From: Rhizobiaceae bacterium
GTDB lineage: Bacteria; Pseudomonadota; Alphaproteobacteria; Rhizobiales; Rhizobiaceae
Reading direction: 5' to 3'
DNA length: 64,000 bases
Assembly (NCBI GenBank): GCA_019635755.1
Contig: JAHBYW010000004.1
Coordinates: 408,501-472,500, forward strand
In this document: positions 24,263 through 31,683 of the stretch, one piece after another
How positions within the stretch are numbered: position 1 is the first letter of the stretch
How the letters are laid out: each line of letters starts with the position of its first letter
Made by a program: the position numbers and the translations under genes
Notes under the pieces: generated by a model
What the model was told of the DNA's origin: nothing
What the model saw: the letters and a program-made list of their open reading frames with translations, nothing else
The model's database searches: none

Positions 24263-24847
24263 GTGCGGTGTGGCGTAACCCTTGTTTGTCTGGGCGTGTT
24301 TGCGCTCGCAGCCCCCGCGCAGGCGGCGGATGGCGACGTGCGCCCCCTCCTCGACCAGCACTACGCCAGCATGTCGGCGCTTTACGCCGAGAACCCCCTC
24401 GTCCTCGCCGACTATGCCAGCGCCTCGATGCGCTATCGCATGGGCGTCGACCAGCTCGCCGGCGAGGCGGCGCCGCTGGTGGAGGCCGACGAGCCGGCCT
24501 TCTTCATCCCCTGGCTATGGGCCACGCCGGACGGTGCTACCATCCGCAAGCTGCGCGACGGCAGCTTCGTGATCACGTCTGCCCGGTTGCTCGGCAACTG
24601 GTACGCCGAGACGCGCTGCTTCAATGCGGGTTGGCCGGCCTATTATTGCGACGACGAGACCGAACGGCTGATGTCGGCGCCGGATGCCGCAACGCTGATC
24701 TTCGACGACATCGTCTATTCGCGCGCGGTCCCGACAACCTCGGTCGACACGGAGCCGCAGACGGAGATCGATGGCCTGGTGACGGGCGACCTCGGCTCGC
24801 TCGGCGCCGACCGCGTCTTCGCGCCCATGCCCAAGAAGAAGAAGTAG
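24263..24847 (+). CDS. Exported hypothetical protein
   Basis: I do not recognise this family. Starting from GTG 24263, the 194-residue product has a clear signal peptide (VRCGVTLVCLGVFALAAPAQA, cleavage before ADGDV), so it should be periplasmic. Two cysteines in ETRCFNAGWPAYYCDDETE could form a disulfide. The mature part is acidic and mixed alpha/beta in look, and the C-terminus is MPKKKK. The frame is open further upstream, but only this start gives a signal peptide. It lies 104 nt after the MoaD-like gene and converges on the ABC operon. Confidence 0.7.
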   Translation: MRCGVTLVCLGVFALAAPAQAADGDVRPLLDQHYASMSALYAENPLVLADYASASMRYRMGVDQLAGEAAPLVEADEPAFFIPWLWATPDGATIRKLRDGSFVITSARLLGNWYAETRCFNAGWPAYYCDDETERLMSAPDAATLIFDDIVYSRAVPTTSVDTEPQTEIDGLVTGDLGSLGADRVFAPMPKKKK

Positions 24848-24920
24848 CGCCGGGCCCAGCCCTTCGGTGCTGCCGAGCGGCGAAGCCAGATCAGCTTCTG
24901 CATCCGTGGGAGAAGACACC

Positions 24921-24942
24921 GCGGCGCCGCTTCCGGCGCCGC
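24921..24942. terminator. GC-rich hairpin between convergent transcription units
   Basis: GCGGCGCC (24921-24928) and GGCGCCGC (24935-24942) form an 8-bp stem with a 6-nt loop, between the exported protein gene and the end of the ABC importer operon. There is no T-run on either side, so termination is only a suggestion. Confidence 0.4.
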
Positions 24943-24971
24943 TTGCGGCTGCGTATCCCTGAACGCCGGCT

Positions 24972-26054
24972 TCAGGCCGAGTGGCGAAGGCTGACGCCGG
25001 TGCCACGGTCGAACAGCGTCACCTTGTCGGCGTTCCAGCCGAAACGCACCGCGTCCTCGATGGCCAGTTGTGTCCGCGCGGGCGTGGTGGCCCGCAGCAG
25101 CAGCTCGCCGACGCGCAGCGTCACGATCTTCTCGACGCCGTGGTTCTCCACGTCATGGACCTTGGCTTCGACCGGCGCACCGGACTCGATGACCAGATCC
25201 TCGGGCCTGATGCCGAAGGTCAGCGCCCTGTCATTCGCGCCGGACGCCTTGCCGCGGCCGCCGAGCGGCAGTTCGAACGACATTGGCTGGATCACGGCCT
25301 TCTCGCCCGACATCTTGCCGTCAATCAGGTTCATCGGCGGAGACCCGACGAAGCTCGCGACGAACGTGTTGCGCGGATTGTTGTAGATCTCCTGCGGCGT
25401 GCCCTGCTGCACGATGCGGCCGTGGTTCAGCACCGCCACCTTGTCGCCCATCGACATCGCCTCGATCTGGTCGTGCGTGACAAACAGGAAGGTCTGGCCG
25501 AGATTCATCTGGATGTTCTTGAGCTCAGTTCGCAGTGCTTCGCGCAGTTTGGCGTCCAGCGCCGACAGCGGCTCGTCCATCAGGAACACGCGCGGCTTGC
25601 GCACGATGGCGCGGCCGATGGAAACGCGCTGCATCTCGCCGCCTGAGAGGCGATCCGTCTTGCGGTCGAGAAGGTGTTCGATGCGCAGCGTCTTGGCCAC
25701 GCGGGCGACGCGCTCGGCGATCTCGGCGTCCGGCACGCGGCGGATCTTCGGCTTCAGCGGGAACTCGAGGTTCTCGCGCACCGTGTAGCGCGGGTAGAGC
25801 GAATATTGCTGCAGCACCAGCGCCACGTCGCGCTCCGCTGCGCCCCAGTCGGCCACGTCGACGCCGTCGATGAAAACCTGGCCGGACGTCGGCTTCTCCA
25901 GACCGGCGACAAGTCTTAGCGTCGTCGTCTTCCCCGCCCCCGTCTCCCCAAGCAGCACGAAGAACTCGCCATCGGCGATATCCAGGCTGAGGTCGGCGAG
26001 CGCGGTGTGGTTACCGAACTTCTTGGTGATGTTCCTGAGCTCGATATGGGCCAT
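24972..26054 (-). CDS. Sugar ABC transporter ATP-binding protein (MalK/UgpC type), second of two
   Basis: A 360-residue importer ATPase. It has Walker A GETGAGKTT (an unusual T in place of the common S of GPSGxGKT), signature LSGGEMQRVSIGRA, Walker B VFLMDEPLSALD and H-loop FVTHDQIEAMSMGDKV. The C-terminal ~110 residues form the TOBE/regulatory domain of the MalK/UgpC class (ALTFGIRPEDLVI). Its ATG overlaps the stop of the preceding ATPase gene by one base. It is the last gene of the six-gene import operon. Two different ATPases suggest a heterodimeric motor. Confidence 0.93.
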   Translation of the reverse strand: MAHIELRNITKKFGNHTALADLSLDIADGEFFVLLGETGAGKTTTLRLVAGLEKPTSGQVFIDGVDVADWGAAERDVALVLQQYSLYPRYTVRENLEFPLKPKIRRVPDAEIAERVARVAKTLRIEHLLDRKTDRLSGGEMQRVSIGRAIVRKPRVFLMDEPLSALDAKLREALRTELKNIQMNLGQTFLFVTHDQIEAMSMGDKVAVLNHGRIVQQGTPQEIYNNPRNTFVASFVGSPPMNLIDGKMSGEKAVIQPMSFELPLGGRGKASGANDRALTFGIRPEDLVIESGAPVEAKVHDVENHGVEKIVTLRVGELLLRATTPARTQLAIEDAVRFGWNADKVTLFDRGTGVSLRHSA

Positions 26055-27163
26055 CAGAGCCTGATCCCCAGCGAATTGCCGCTTGCCGTGTCGAAGAAGT
26101 GCGCCTGCGAGGGATCGATGCGCGCATAGACGCGCTCTCCCGGTGCCGGCACGAAGCCCGTGCGCGTGCGAGCGCGCAGCATCTCGTCGCCGATCTTCAG
26201 GTCGACGATGTCATAAGCACCGAGCGGCTCGATGATGTGTGCCTCGACCGGCAGGTAGCCGTCCTGCTTCTCGCGCGACACGATCACGCCCTCGGAGCGT
26301 ACGCCGAGCGCGAGCTGCCCTGCCTTGCCCTTGGCCGCGTCCAGCTTGCCGACCAGTTCGGCCGGGAACGAGAACCCTTCATCCGCGCCCTTCAGCGTCA
26401 CCTTGGCGCCGGTGCCGTTCATCGCGACGCCGGCATCGATGATGTTCATCACGGGGCTGCCGACGAAGCGCGCGACGAACAGGTTCGCGGGATGCGCGTA
26501 GACCTCGGCCGGCGTGTCATCCTGCTGGATCAGCCCGTCATTCATGATGACGATGCGGTCCGCGAGGCTCATCGCTTCGATCTGGTCATGCGTCACGTAG
26601 ATCGTGGTCGACCCCTGCTTCAGATGCAGGCGCTTGATCTCGGCGCGCATGTCCTCGCGCAGCTTCGCATCGAGCGCGCCGATCGGCTCGTCCATCAGCA
26701 TCGCCTTCGGCTGCCGCACCAGCGCGCGGCCGATCGCCACGCGCTGCATGTCGCCGCCCGACAGAGCCGACGGCTTGCGGTCGAGCAGGTCGGTAATGCG
26801 CAGGACCTGCGCGATCTCGCGCACCGACCGGTCGACGTCGCCCTTGCTCATGCGCGTGGCGCGCAGCGGGAAGGCGATGTTCTCGAACACGTTCATGTGC
26901 GGATAGAGCGAGAACGACTGGAACACCATCGCGATGTCGCGGTCGGAGCATTTCAGGTGCTGCACCGCCTTGCCATCGATGAGGATGTCGCCCTCGTCGA
27001 TCGTCTCGAGGCCGGCGATCGCGCGCAGAGTCGTGGTCTTGCCGCAGCCCGATGGCCCGAGCAGGACGATGAACTCGTTGTCGGTGATCTTGAGGTTGAC
27101 GTCCTTCATGACCTGGTTGGGCCCGAAGAACTTCTGGATGTTGCGGAGCTCGATCTGGGTCAT
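26054..27163 (-). CDS. Sugar ABC transporter ATP-binding protein (MalK/UgpC type), first of two
   Basis: A 369-residue importer ATPase with Walker A GPSGCGKTTT, signature LSGGDMQRVAIGRA, Walker B MLMDEPIGALD and H-loop YVTHDQIEAMSLADRI, followed by a TOBE/OB regulatory domain (LALGVRSEGVIV). It starts 4 nt after the small membrane protein gene and overlaps the second ATPase gene. The two ATPases differ enough to be distinct subunits rather than a recent duplication. Confidence 0.93.
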   Translation of the reverse strand: MTQIELRNIQKFFGPNQVMKDVNLKITDNEFIVLLGPSGCGKTTTLRAIAGLETIDEGDILIDGKAVQHLKCSDRDIAMVFQSFSLYPHMNVFENIAFPLRATRMSKGDVDRSVREIAQVLRITDLLDRKPSALSGGDMQRVAIGRALVRQPKAMLMDEPIGALDAKLREDMRAEIKRLHLKQGSTTIYVTHDQIEAMSLADRIVIMNDGLIQQDDTPAEVYAHPANLFVARFVGSPVMNIIDAGVAMNGTGAKVTLKGADEGFSFPAELVGKLDAAKGKAGQLALGVRSEGVIVSREKQDGYLPVEAHIIEPLGAYDIVDLKIGDEMLRARTRTGFVPAPGERVYARIDPSQAHFFDTASGNSLGIRL

Positions 27164-27167
27164 GAGA

Positions 27168-27377
27168 CTAGTGCCCCTCGCCCGGCCGCGGCGCCTCGTC
27201 GTCCTCGGTGACGACCTTGGAGCCGAACCAGTTGGTGCAGAGGAACGTGACGAGCCCGATCAGGATGATCGTCACGCCGTAGCGATGCAGGAAGAAGCTC
27301 CATGGCTGGCAGAGCGCGACGATGCCAAGCACCATCACGACCTCCGACCAGGTCTGCAGTCTGGCGCTGCTGATCAT
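27168..27377 (-). CDS. 69-residue membrane protein inside the ABC importer operon
   Basis: A small protein with two hydrophobic segments: SEVVMVLGIVALCQPWSFFL (about residues 10-30) and YGVTIILIGLVTFLCTNWFG (about 33-53), and a short acidic tail (TEDDEAPRPGEGH). Its ATG overlaps the stop of the permease gene and its own TAG lies 4 nt before the first ATPase gene, so it is translated within the operon. I do not recognise a named family. Glycerol importers (glpSTPQV) carry a small membrane protein (DUF2160) at a comparable place, but this sequence does not look like it. An accessory or regulatory subunit is a reasonable guess. Confidence 0.8.
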   Translation of the reverse strand: MISSARLQTWSEVVMVLGIVALCQPWSFFLHRYGVTIILIGLVTFLCTNWFGSKVVTEDDEAPRPGEGH

Positions 27378-28333
27378 TTGCGGATCGCCCCGAATGTCAC
27401 GCCGCGCAGGAGATGGTTCCTGAGCAGGAAGGTGAAGATCGCAACCGGCAGCAGGAACAGCAGCGTGCCCGCCGCGATCACCGTCCAGTCGGGGAGGCCG
27501 GAGCCGACCTGGCTGGGGATGAAGGGCGGCGCGGTCTGCGCGCGGCGGTTGGTCATGATCAGCGCGAACGCATACTCGTTCCACGCTGTGATGAAGCAGA
27601 ACACGGCGGTCGCGGCGATGCCGGTCGCGGCCTCCGGCAGCACGATCTTGAAAAACGCCTGCATGCGCGTGTAGCCGTCGACCAGCGCAGCTTCCTCGTA
27701 TTCCTTCGGAATCTCGTCCATGAAGCCCTTCATGAGCCACACCGAGAACGAGAGGTTGAAGGCGGTGTAGAGGATGATCAGGCCCCAGTGCGTGTCGTTG
27801 AGGCCGACCGCCCGGTACATCAGGAACATCGGGATCGCCACCACGACGGGTGGCAGCATGCGTGTCGACAGGATGAAGAAGAGAAGATCCGCCTCCCCCT
27901 TCACCTTGAAGCGCGAGAACCCGTAGGCGGTGAAGGTGCCCATGCCGACCGCCAGCACCGTCGATGTGATCGCGACGATCAGCGAGTTCATGAAGCGGTT
28001 CGGATAACCGGACAGCTGGACCTCGCCCTTGCCGTCGCGCACCACCTTCTCGCCGCCGTCCATCACCATCTGCTCCCACCAGGGAGCGGCGGCGTATTCC
28101 TCGGCCGAAGGCTGCTCGCGCATCTGCGAGCGGCGCACCATCAGCTTCACGAAGGGCGAGATTTCCGGCGTGAACACCACCGTCGGCGGGATCGTGGTCG
28201 CCAGATTGCGCGGCTTGAACGCGGTCGACGCGATCCAGTAGATCGGCGCCAGGAAGATCAGCGTGACGACCAGCACCGCCACGATGGCGACGCGGTTGAG
28301 AACGCGCTCGGAGGTCGTCTGGACGGCGGCCAT
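27374..28333 (-). CDS. Carbohydrate ABC transporter permease (MalG type)
   Basis: A 319-residue inner-membrane permease with about six transmembrane segments. The first (VAIVAVLVVTLIFLAPIYWI) is followed by a long periplasmic loop of about 85 residues before the core. The EAA loop that docks the ATPase is EYEEAALVDGYTRMQAFFKIVLP. The second permease of sugar importers (MalG, UgpE) has this layout. The gene is 1 nt after the other permease gene and overlaps the small membrane protein gene (ATGA). Confidence 0.92.
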   Translation of the reverse strand: MAAVQTTSERVLNRVAIVAVLVVTLIFLAPIYWIASTAFKPRNLATTIPPTVVFTPEISPFVKLMVRRSQMREQPSAEEYAAAPWWEQMVMDGGEKVVRDGKGEVQLSGYPNRFMNSLIVAITSTVLAVGMGTFTAYGFSRFKVKGEADLLFFILSTRMLPPVVVAIPMFLMYRAVGLNDTHWGLIILYTAFNLSFSVWLMKGFMDEIPKEYEEAALVDGYTRMQAFFKIVLPEAATGIAATAVFCFITAWNEYAFALIMTNRRAQTAPPFIPSQVGSGLPDWTVIAAGTLLFLLPVAIFTFLLRNHLLRGVTFGAIRK

Positions 28334-28334
28334 C

Positions 28335-29240
28335 TCAGCGCTCCTTCACCTTGTTCAGGTATTTCACGTAGATGTTGGTGATCGCCAGCACCATGATCAG
28401 CACGATGTAGGCGAGCGCGCAGGACAGACCCGTCTGCCACTCCTGGAACGCCATCTTGTAGAGCCGGATCGAGATGACCTCGGTGGTCGGCTGGCTGGTC
28501 AGGATGTAGGCGAGGTCGAAGGTCTTGAACGCCTCCATCGTGCGGAAGATGACCGCGATCATCAGGATCGGCGCGACCAGCGGCAGGGTGATGCGGAAGA
28601 AGGTGTAGAGAGGCCCGGCGCGGTCGATGGCGGCGGCCTCGTACAGATGCTTGGGCACGGCCGAGAGGCCGGCGAGCGACAGGAGCATGACGAAGGGCGA
28701 CCACATCCAGATGTCGGTCAGCGCCACGGCGTAGAGTGCCATGTCGGGATTGGACAGCCACTCGAATTTGCCGAGCCCCAGCGCGTAGTTGATGATGCCG
28801 AAGGACGGATCGTAGAGCAGCTTCCAGAACAGGCCCACCACCGCCATCGACAGCATCATCGGCAACAGCAGCAGGGTCGTGATCAGGCCCTTCAGCGGGA
28901 TGTCGCGGTTGAGCAGCATCGCCGTGCCGAAACCGACCACGACCTGGCCGATGACCGAGACGACGACATACTTCGCGGTGATGACGAAGTTGTTCCAGAT
29001 GAAGGGGTCGTTGAGCAGCGTCCGATAGTTCTGCAGCCCGACGAAATTCGCGGCCGCGTTGCCCGAGGCACGGAAATCGGTGAACGAGTAGCCGAGCGAA
29101 TAGAGCAGCGGAAAGATATTGAAGACGATCAGGAACAGGATCGTCGGAATGATGAACAGGTTGCGGATGGAGATGTCGCTCATCCCGCGCGCCGCGGCAC
29201 GCGAACGCGGGTCGAGCGTGGTCATGACGGCTGTGGCCAC
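28335..29240 (-). CDS. Carbohydrate ABC transporter permease (MalF/UgpA type)
   Basis: A 301-residue permease with six hydrophobic segments and the EAA loop LYEAAAIDRAGPLYTFFRITLP. I use GTG at 29240 because GAGAGGA lies about 9 nt upstream; ATG 29225 (MTTLDPRSR) is an alternative. The first helix IIPTILFLIVFNIFPLLYSL and the following FTDFRASGN loop are typical of MalF/UgpA partners. A strong hairpin separates it from the binding-protein gene, presumably lowering permease expression relative to the binding protein. Confidence 0.9.
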   Translation of the reverse strand: MATAVMTTLDPRSRAAARGMSDISIRNLFIIPTILFLIVFNIFPLLYSLGYSFTDFRASGNAAANFVGLQNYRTLLNDPFIWNNFVITAKYVVVSVIGQVVVGFGTAMLLNRDIPLKGLITTLLLLPMMLSMAVVGLFWKLLYDPSFGIINYALGLGKFEWLSNPDMALYAVALTDIWMWSPFVMLLSLAGLSAVPKHLYEAAAIDRAGPLYTFFRITLPLVAPILMIAVIFRTMEAFKTFDLAYILTSQPTTEVISIRLYKMAFQEWQTGLSCALAYIVLIMVLAITNIYVKYLNKVKER

Positions 29241-29275
29241 AGCGCTGTTCCTCTCGGGGGTGCTGAAAAGCAAAC

Positions 29276-29301
29276 GGAGGGGGCGGGCGTCCGCCCCCTC
29301 C
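29276..29301 (-). promoter_or_regulatory. Intercistronic hairpin between binding protein and permease genes
   Basis: GGAGGGGGCGG (29276-29286) and CCGCCCCCTCC (29291-29301) form a perfect 11-bp stem with a 4-nt GCGT loop. It starts 15 nt after the binding-protein stop codon. Such structures protect the upstream mRNA and reduce read-through, as known for malE-malF type gaps. Confidence 0.7.
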
Positions 29302-29315
29302 GGCAATCGCCGCTG

Positions 29316-30623
29316 TTAGTGGCGGTTGTACTTCTTGAACGTCGCGTTCCAGTCCCCGGCCAGATTGTCGAGGGCTTCCTTGGCGGTGCCCTGGCCGGCC
29401 GTGATGTACGGGTAGATACGCTGGTTCATCTGGATCAGCAGCTCGGCATATTCCGGCGTCGCCCAGAAGTCCTTCACCTTGAACATGGTCTCGTAGAAGG
29501 CCTTGTTGTACGGCGTGGCGTTCTGGAATTCAGGCGACTCCAGCACCTTGGCGCTCGCCGTGTAGCCACCGAGTTCGGCCCACTTCTTCTGGGTCTCGTC
29601 CTTGATGAACCACTCCAGGAACTTCATCGACTCTTCCTGGTTCTGCGAATACGACACGACCGAGATGCCCTGCCCGCCGAGAGCGGCGAACTGGTGGCCG
29701 TCCGGACCCGCCGGGTTGGCGAAGAAGCCGGTGCCCTTGGCGTTCGGGTTCGACGCTTCGTTAACGAGCGCCGGGAAGAACGCGAAGTAGTTCATGCTCA
29801 TCGCGGCCAGGTTTTCGGTGATCGCCTGGTTGTTCTCGACGAAGAAGGTCTTGGCCCAGCCGGGAGGCGTGAAGCCGTAGAGCTCGCGATACATCTCGAG
29901 CGCCTTGACGTTCTGCTCCGAGTTGATGATGCCGTCGACCTTGTAGGTCGCGTAGTCGCCGAGCTCGCCGCCATACGAGAAGATGGCGTTCTCGACGCCC
30001 ATGACGAGACCGTCATAGGAGTTGTCGGTGTAGATCGCGATGCCGTAGCGGTTCTGGTCCGGACGGTGGAAGAACTCGGCGATGTCGCGCATCTGCGCCC
30101 AGGTCGCCGGCGGCGCGAGGTCGTAGCCGTACTTGGCCTTGAAGTTGGCCATCTCGGTCGGGTCCTCGAACCAGTCCTTGCGGTACGACCAGCCGACCGC
30201 GTCGCCTTCGGCGGGGATCGACCAGTACTTGCCGGAGTTCGACGGATACTCGGCGTAGTACTTCACGGTCGCCGGAGCCATCACCTCGTTGAGGTTGTGC
30301 TTGTTGAAGAAGTCGGTGAGGTCGACGTAGTGACCGGCTTCCGAAGCCGCGCCGATCCACTGCGAGTCGCCGACGACCATGTCGTAGGCCGAGCCCTTCG
30401 CGTTGAATTCGGTGAACGCCTTCGTCTGGAAGTCCGACCACGGGGTCGTCTCGACCGTGACCTTCACACCGGTCTCGGCCTCATAGATGTTGACGAGTTC
30501 CTGCAGGTAGTTCGCCGGATCCCATTCAGCCCAGAAGATGGTCAGTTCCTGAGCGTAGACGGACGTCCCGCTCGCAAGCGTAAGTGCCATACCGGCGAGA
30601 ATGCCGGTGAGTTTCTTGCGCAT
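29316..30623 (-). CDS. Extracellular solute-binding protein, family 1 (sugar type)
   Basis: A 435-residue periplasmic binding protein. The signal peptide is MRKKLTGILAGMALTLASGTSVYAQ with cleavage after VYA. The mature protein begins ELTIFWAEWDPANYLQELVN and has the two-lobe family 1 pattern, with YDMVVGDSQWIG, YWSIPAEGDAVGWSYRKDWF and MNQRIYPYITAGQGTAKEAL. It would capture a sugar or polyol for the importer. GGGAGGAA precedes the start. It is the first gene of the operon and lies behind two TGGTNNNACCA operators. Confidence 0.93.
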   Translation of the reverse strand: MRKKLTGILAGMALTLASGTSVYAQELTIFWAEWDPANYLQELVNIYEAETGVKVTVETTPWSDFQTKAFTEFNAKGSAYDMVVGDSQWIGAASEAGHYVDLTDFFNKHNLNEVMAPATVKYYAEYPSNSGKYWSIPAEGDAVGWSYRKDWFEDPTEMANFKAKYGYDLAPPATWAQMRDIAEFFHRPDQNRYGIAIYTDNSYDGLVMGVENAIFSYGGELGDYATYKVDGIINSEQNVKALEMYRELYGFTPPGWAKTFFVENNQAITENLAAMSMNYFAFFPALVNEASNPNAKGTGFFANPAGPDGHQFAALGGQGISVVSYSQNQEESMKFLEWFIKDETQKKWAELGGYTASAKVLESPEFQNATPYNKAFYETMFKVKDFWATPEYAELLIQMNQRIYPYITAGQGTAKEALDNLAGDWNATFKKYNRH

Positions 30624-30794
30624 ATGAGTTCCTCCCTGGTGCGCATTCTACGGTCGAAGCGGCCGGTCTCGTCGCCCGGCCGGGTAGTTCCGTTGTCGCC
30701 GCTTTCGTCCGGTCTCGAACGTGGATCGAACCCCGCTCCAGCCGGATCGAAACGATTTGAGCCCTGAAGCTCAGATCGCTCCTCCATCCCAAAC

Positions 30795-30805
30795 TGGTAT
30801 TACCA
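30795..30805. promoter_or_regulatory. Candidate GntR/FCD operator TGGTATTACCA
   Basis: A TGGT-N3-ACCA palindrome in AAACTGGTATTACCAATCTG, 172 nt upstream of the binding-protein start. Flanks AAACTGGT match the site at 30970 and partly that at 16281. Confidence 0.7.
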
Positions 30806-30969
30806 ATCTGGAAGTTCCGTCAAGGCCTTTCTTGCGCGCCTCCGAGCCTCGCGCTCCGCCAAATACCGCGCGTTTCCTTCAATTTTGTTCGCTTGCTTTC
30901 GAAATCGGGGGGAAACGACCCGCCTACGAAAGCAACTCGCATGCTCCAAGACCTGCCCTTCCGTCAAAC

Positions 30970-30980
30970 TGGTAGAACCA
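30970..30980. promoter_or_regulatory. Candidate GntR/FCD operator TGGTAGAACCA (second upstream copy)
   Basis: A TGGTAGAACCA core identical to that at 16281, here in AAACTGGTAGAACCAGATGG with CTGG/CCAG arms, 175 nt from the other site in the same control region. Paired sites could support looping or cover a second promoter. Confidence 0.7.
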
Positions 30981-31017
30981 GATGGGCGAAAGTTGGGGCG
31001 CGTATGCCAACGCCCCG

Positions 31018-31650
31018 CTAGCCAGCCTCCCGTATTGCCGCGTCGACGAGAGCCTGTCCTACCCACTGGGTCACGGCATGTGTTGCCGTGGCGTCCAGGC
31101 CCCAGATATCCTTCAGCACGATCAGCGCCTCGACGCCGAAGACCAGCGACAGCGCCTGCGCCAGCCGCGCGAAGCGGCGCGGACCGAGCGTCGCCTTCAG
31201 CGGCTCGATCGCCGCCTCCAGCAGTTCTATGCGATGACCGCGCTTGAACTCGGGTTCGCCTTCCATTGTGCCGGCCCGGCGCCGCGCCCACTGGTCGAGC
31301 GACAGCTTCAGCGCCGCCTTGAACGTCGCCTCGAAATCATCGATGCGCGGAATGGAGCTGTCGATCAGCGACGCGACCCGTCGTCCCGCGTCCTTCGACG
31401 ACGACGACCAGGTCAGGATGGGGCCGAGCGCCTCATCGACGACGGCCTGCACCAGCGCCGCCTGGCTGGGGAAGTAGCGGTATGCGGTCGCCCGCGAGAC
31501 GCCGGCGGCCTCCGCCACTTCGCTCACCGACGGGGTCGCGCCGTCCTGCATCAGCCGCGTGGCGGTCTCCAGCATGAGCCGCCGCGTCCGGGCGCGGGGT
31601 CCGCGCTCGGGCAGTTCTGCCGTCTCGTCGAGTTGACGTGAGACATCCAT
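31018..31650 (-). CDS. TetR/AcrR family transcriptional regulator
   Basis: A 210-residue regulator. The helix-turn-helix near the N-terminus is [28 protein letters not shown], and the C-terminal ligand domain is hydrophobic and unassigned. The start MDVSRQLDE is preferred because longer upstream frames run into the divergent Tm-1-like gene. It faces that gene across a 33-nt gap containing GATACGCGCGTCTC, a likely operator, so it probably controls itself and the Tm-1-like operon. Confidence 0.9.
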   Translation of the reverse strand: MDVSRQLDETAELPERGPRARTRRLMLETATRLMQDGATPSVSEVAEAAGVSRATAYRYFPSQAALVQAVVDEALGPILTWSSSSKDAGRRVASLIDSSIPRIDDFEATFKAALKLSLDQWARRRAGTMEGEPEFKRGHRIELLEAAIEPLKATLGPRRFARLAQALSLVFGVEALIVLKDIWGLDATATHAVTQWVGQALVDAAIREAG

Positions 31651-31658
31651 GTCAATAC

Positions 31659-31672
31659 GATACGCGCGTCTC
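31659..31672. promoter_or_regulatory. Candidate TetR operator in divergent promoter
   Basis: GATACGCGCGTCTC is a 14-bp near-perfect palindrome (one mismatched pair), lying between the divergent TetR and Tm-1-like starts, 8 nt before the former. Position and symmetry fit a TetR site. Confidence 0.5.
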
Positions 31673-31683
31673 AAAAATTTGCA

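Larger units (their letters stand above)
30624..31017. other. 394-bp control region of the ABC importer operon
   Basis: No convincing gene is present; an open frame in this region has no family features. The region holds two TGGTNNNACCA operators 175 nt apart. TetR transcription from the opposite side ends at 31018. The promoter of the binding-protein gene should lie near the 30795 site, but no clear -35/-10 pair stands out. Confidence 0.5.

Noticed and set aside
24972..30623. Assignment of the ABC operon as a glycerol importer (glpSTPQV)
   Set aside because: The gene plan (two ATPases plus a small membrane protein) is similar, but the small protein does not resemble DUF2160, and no glpD/glpK is nearby. 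I leave the substrate open.
28263..30767. A very long open frame (834 codons) antisense to the importer operon
   Set aside because: It is the complementary strand of the permease and binding-protein genes, rich in Arg, His, Asp and Glu as expected from high-GC shadow frames, and matches no family.
30800..31291. Open frame in the importer control region
   Set aside because: It overlaps the TetR gene in another frame and spans both operators, with no recognisable domain; treated as non-coding.
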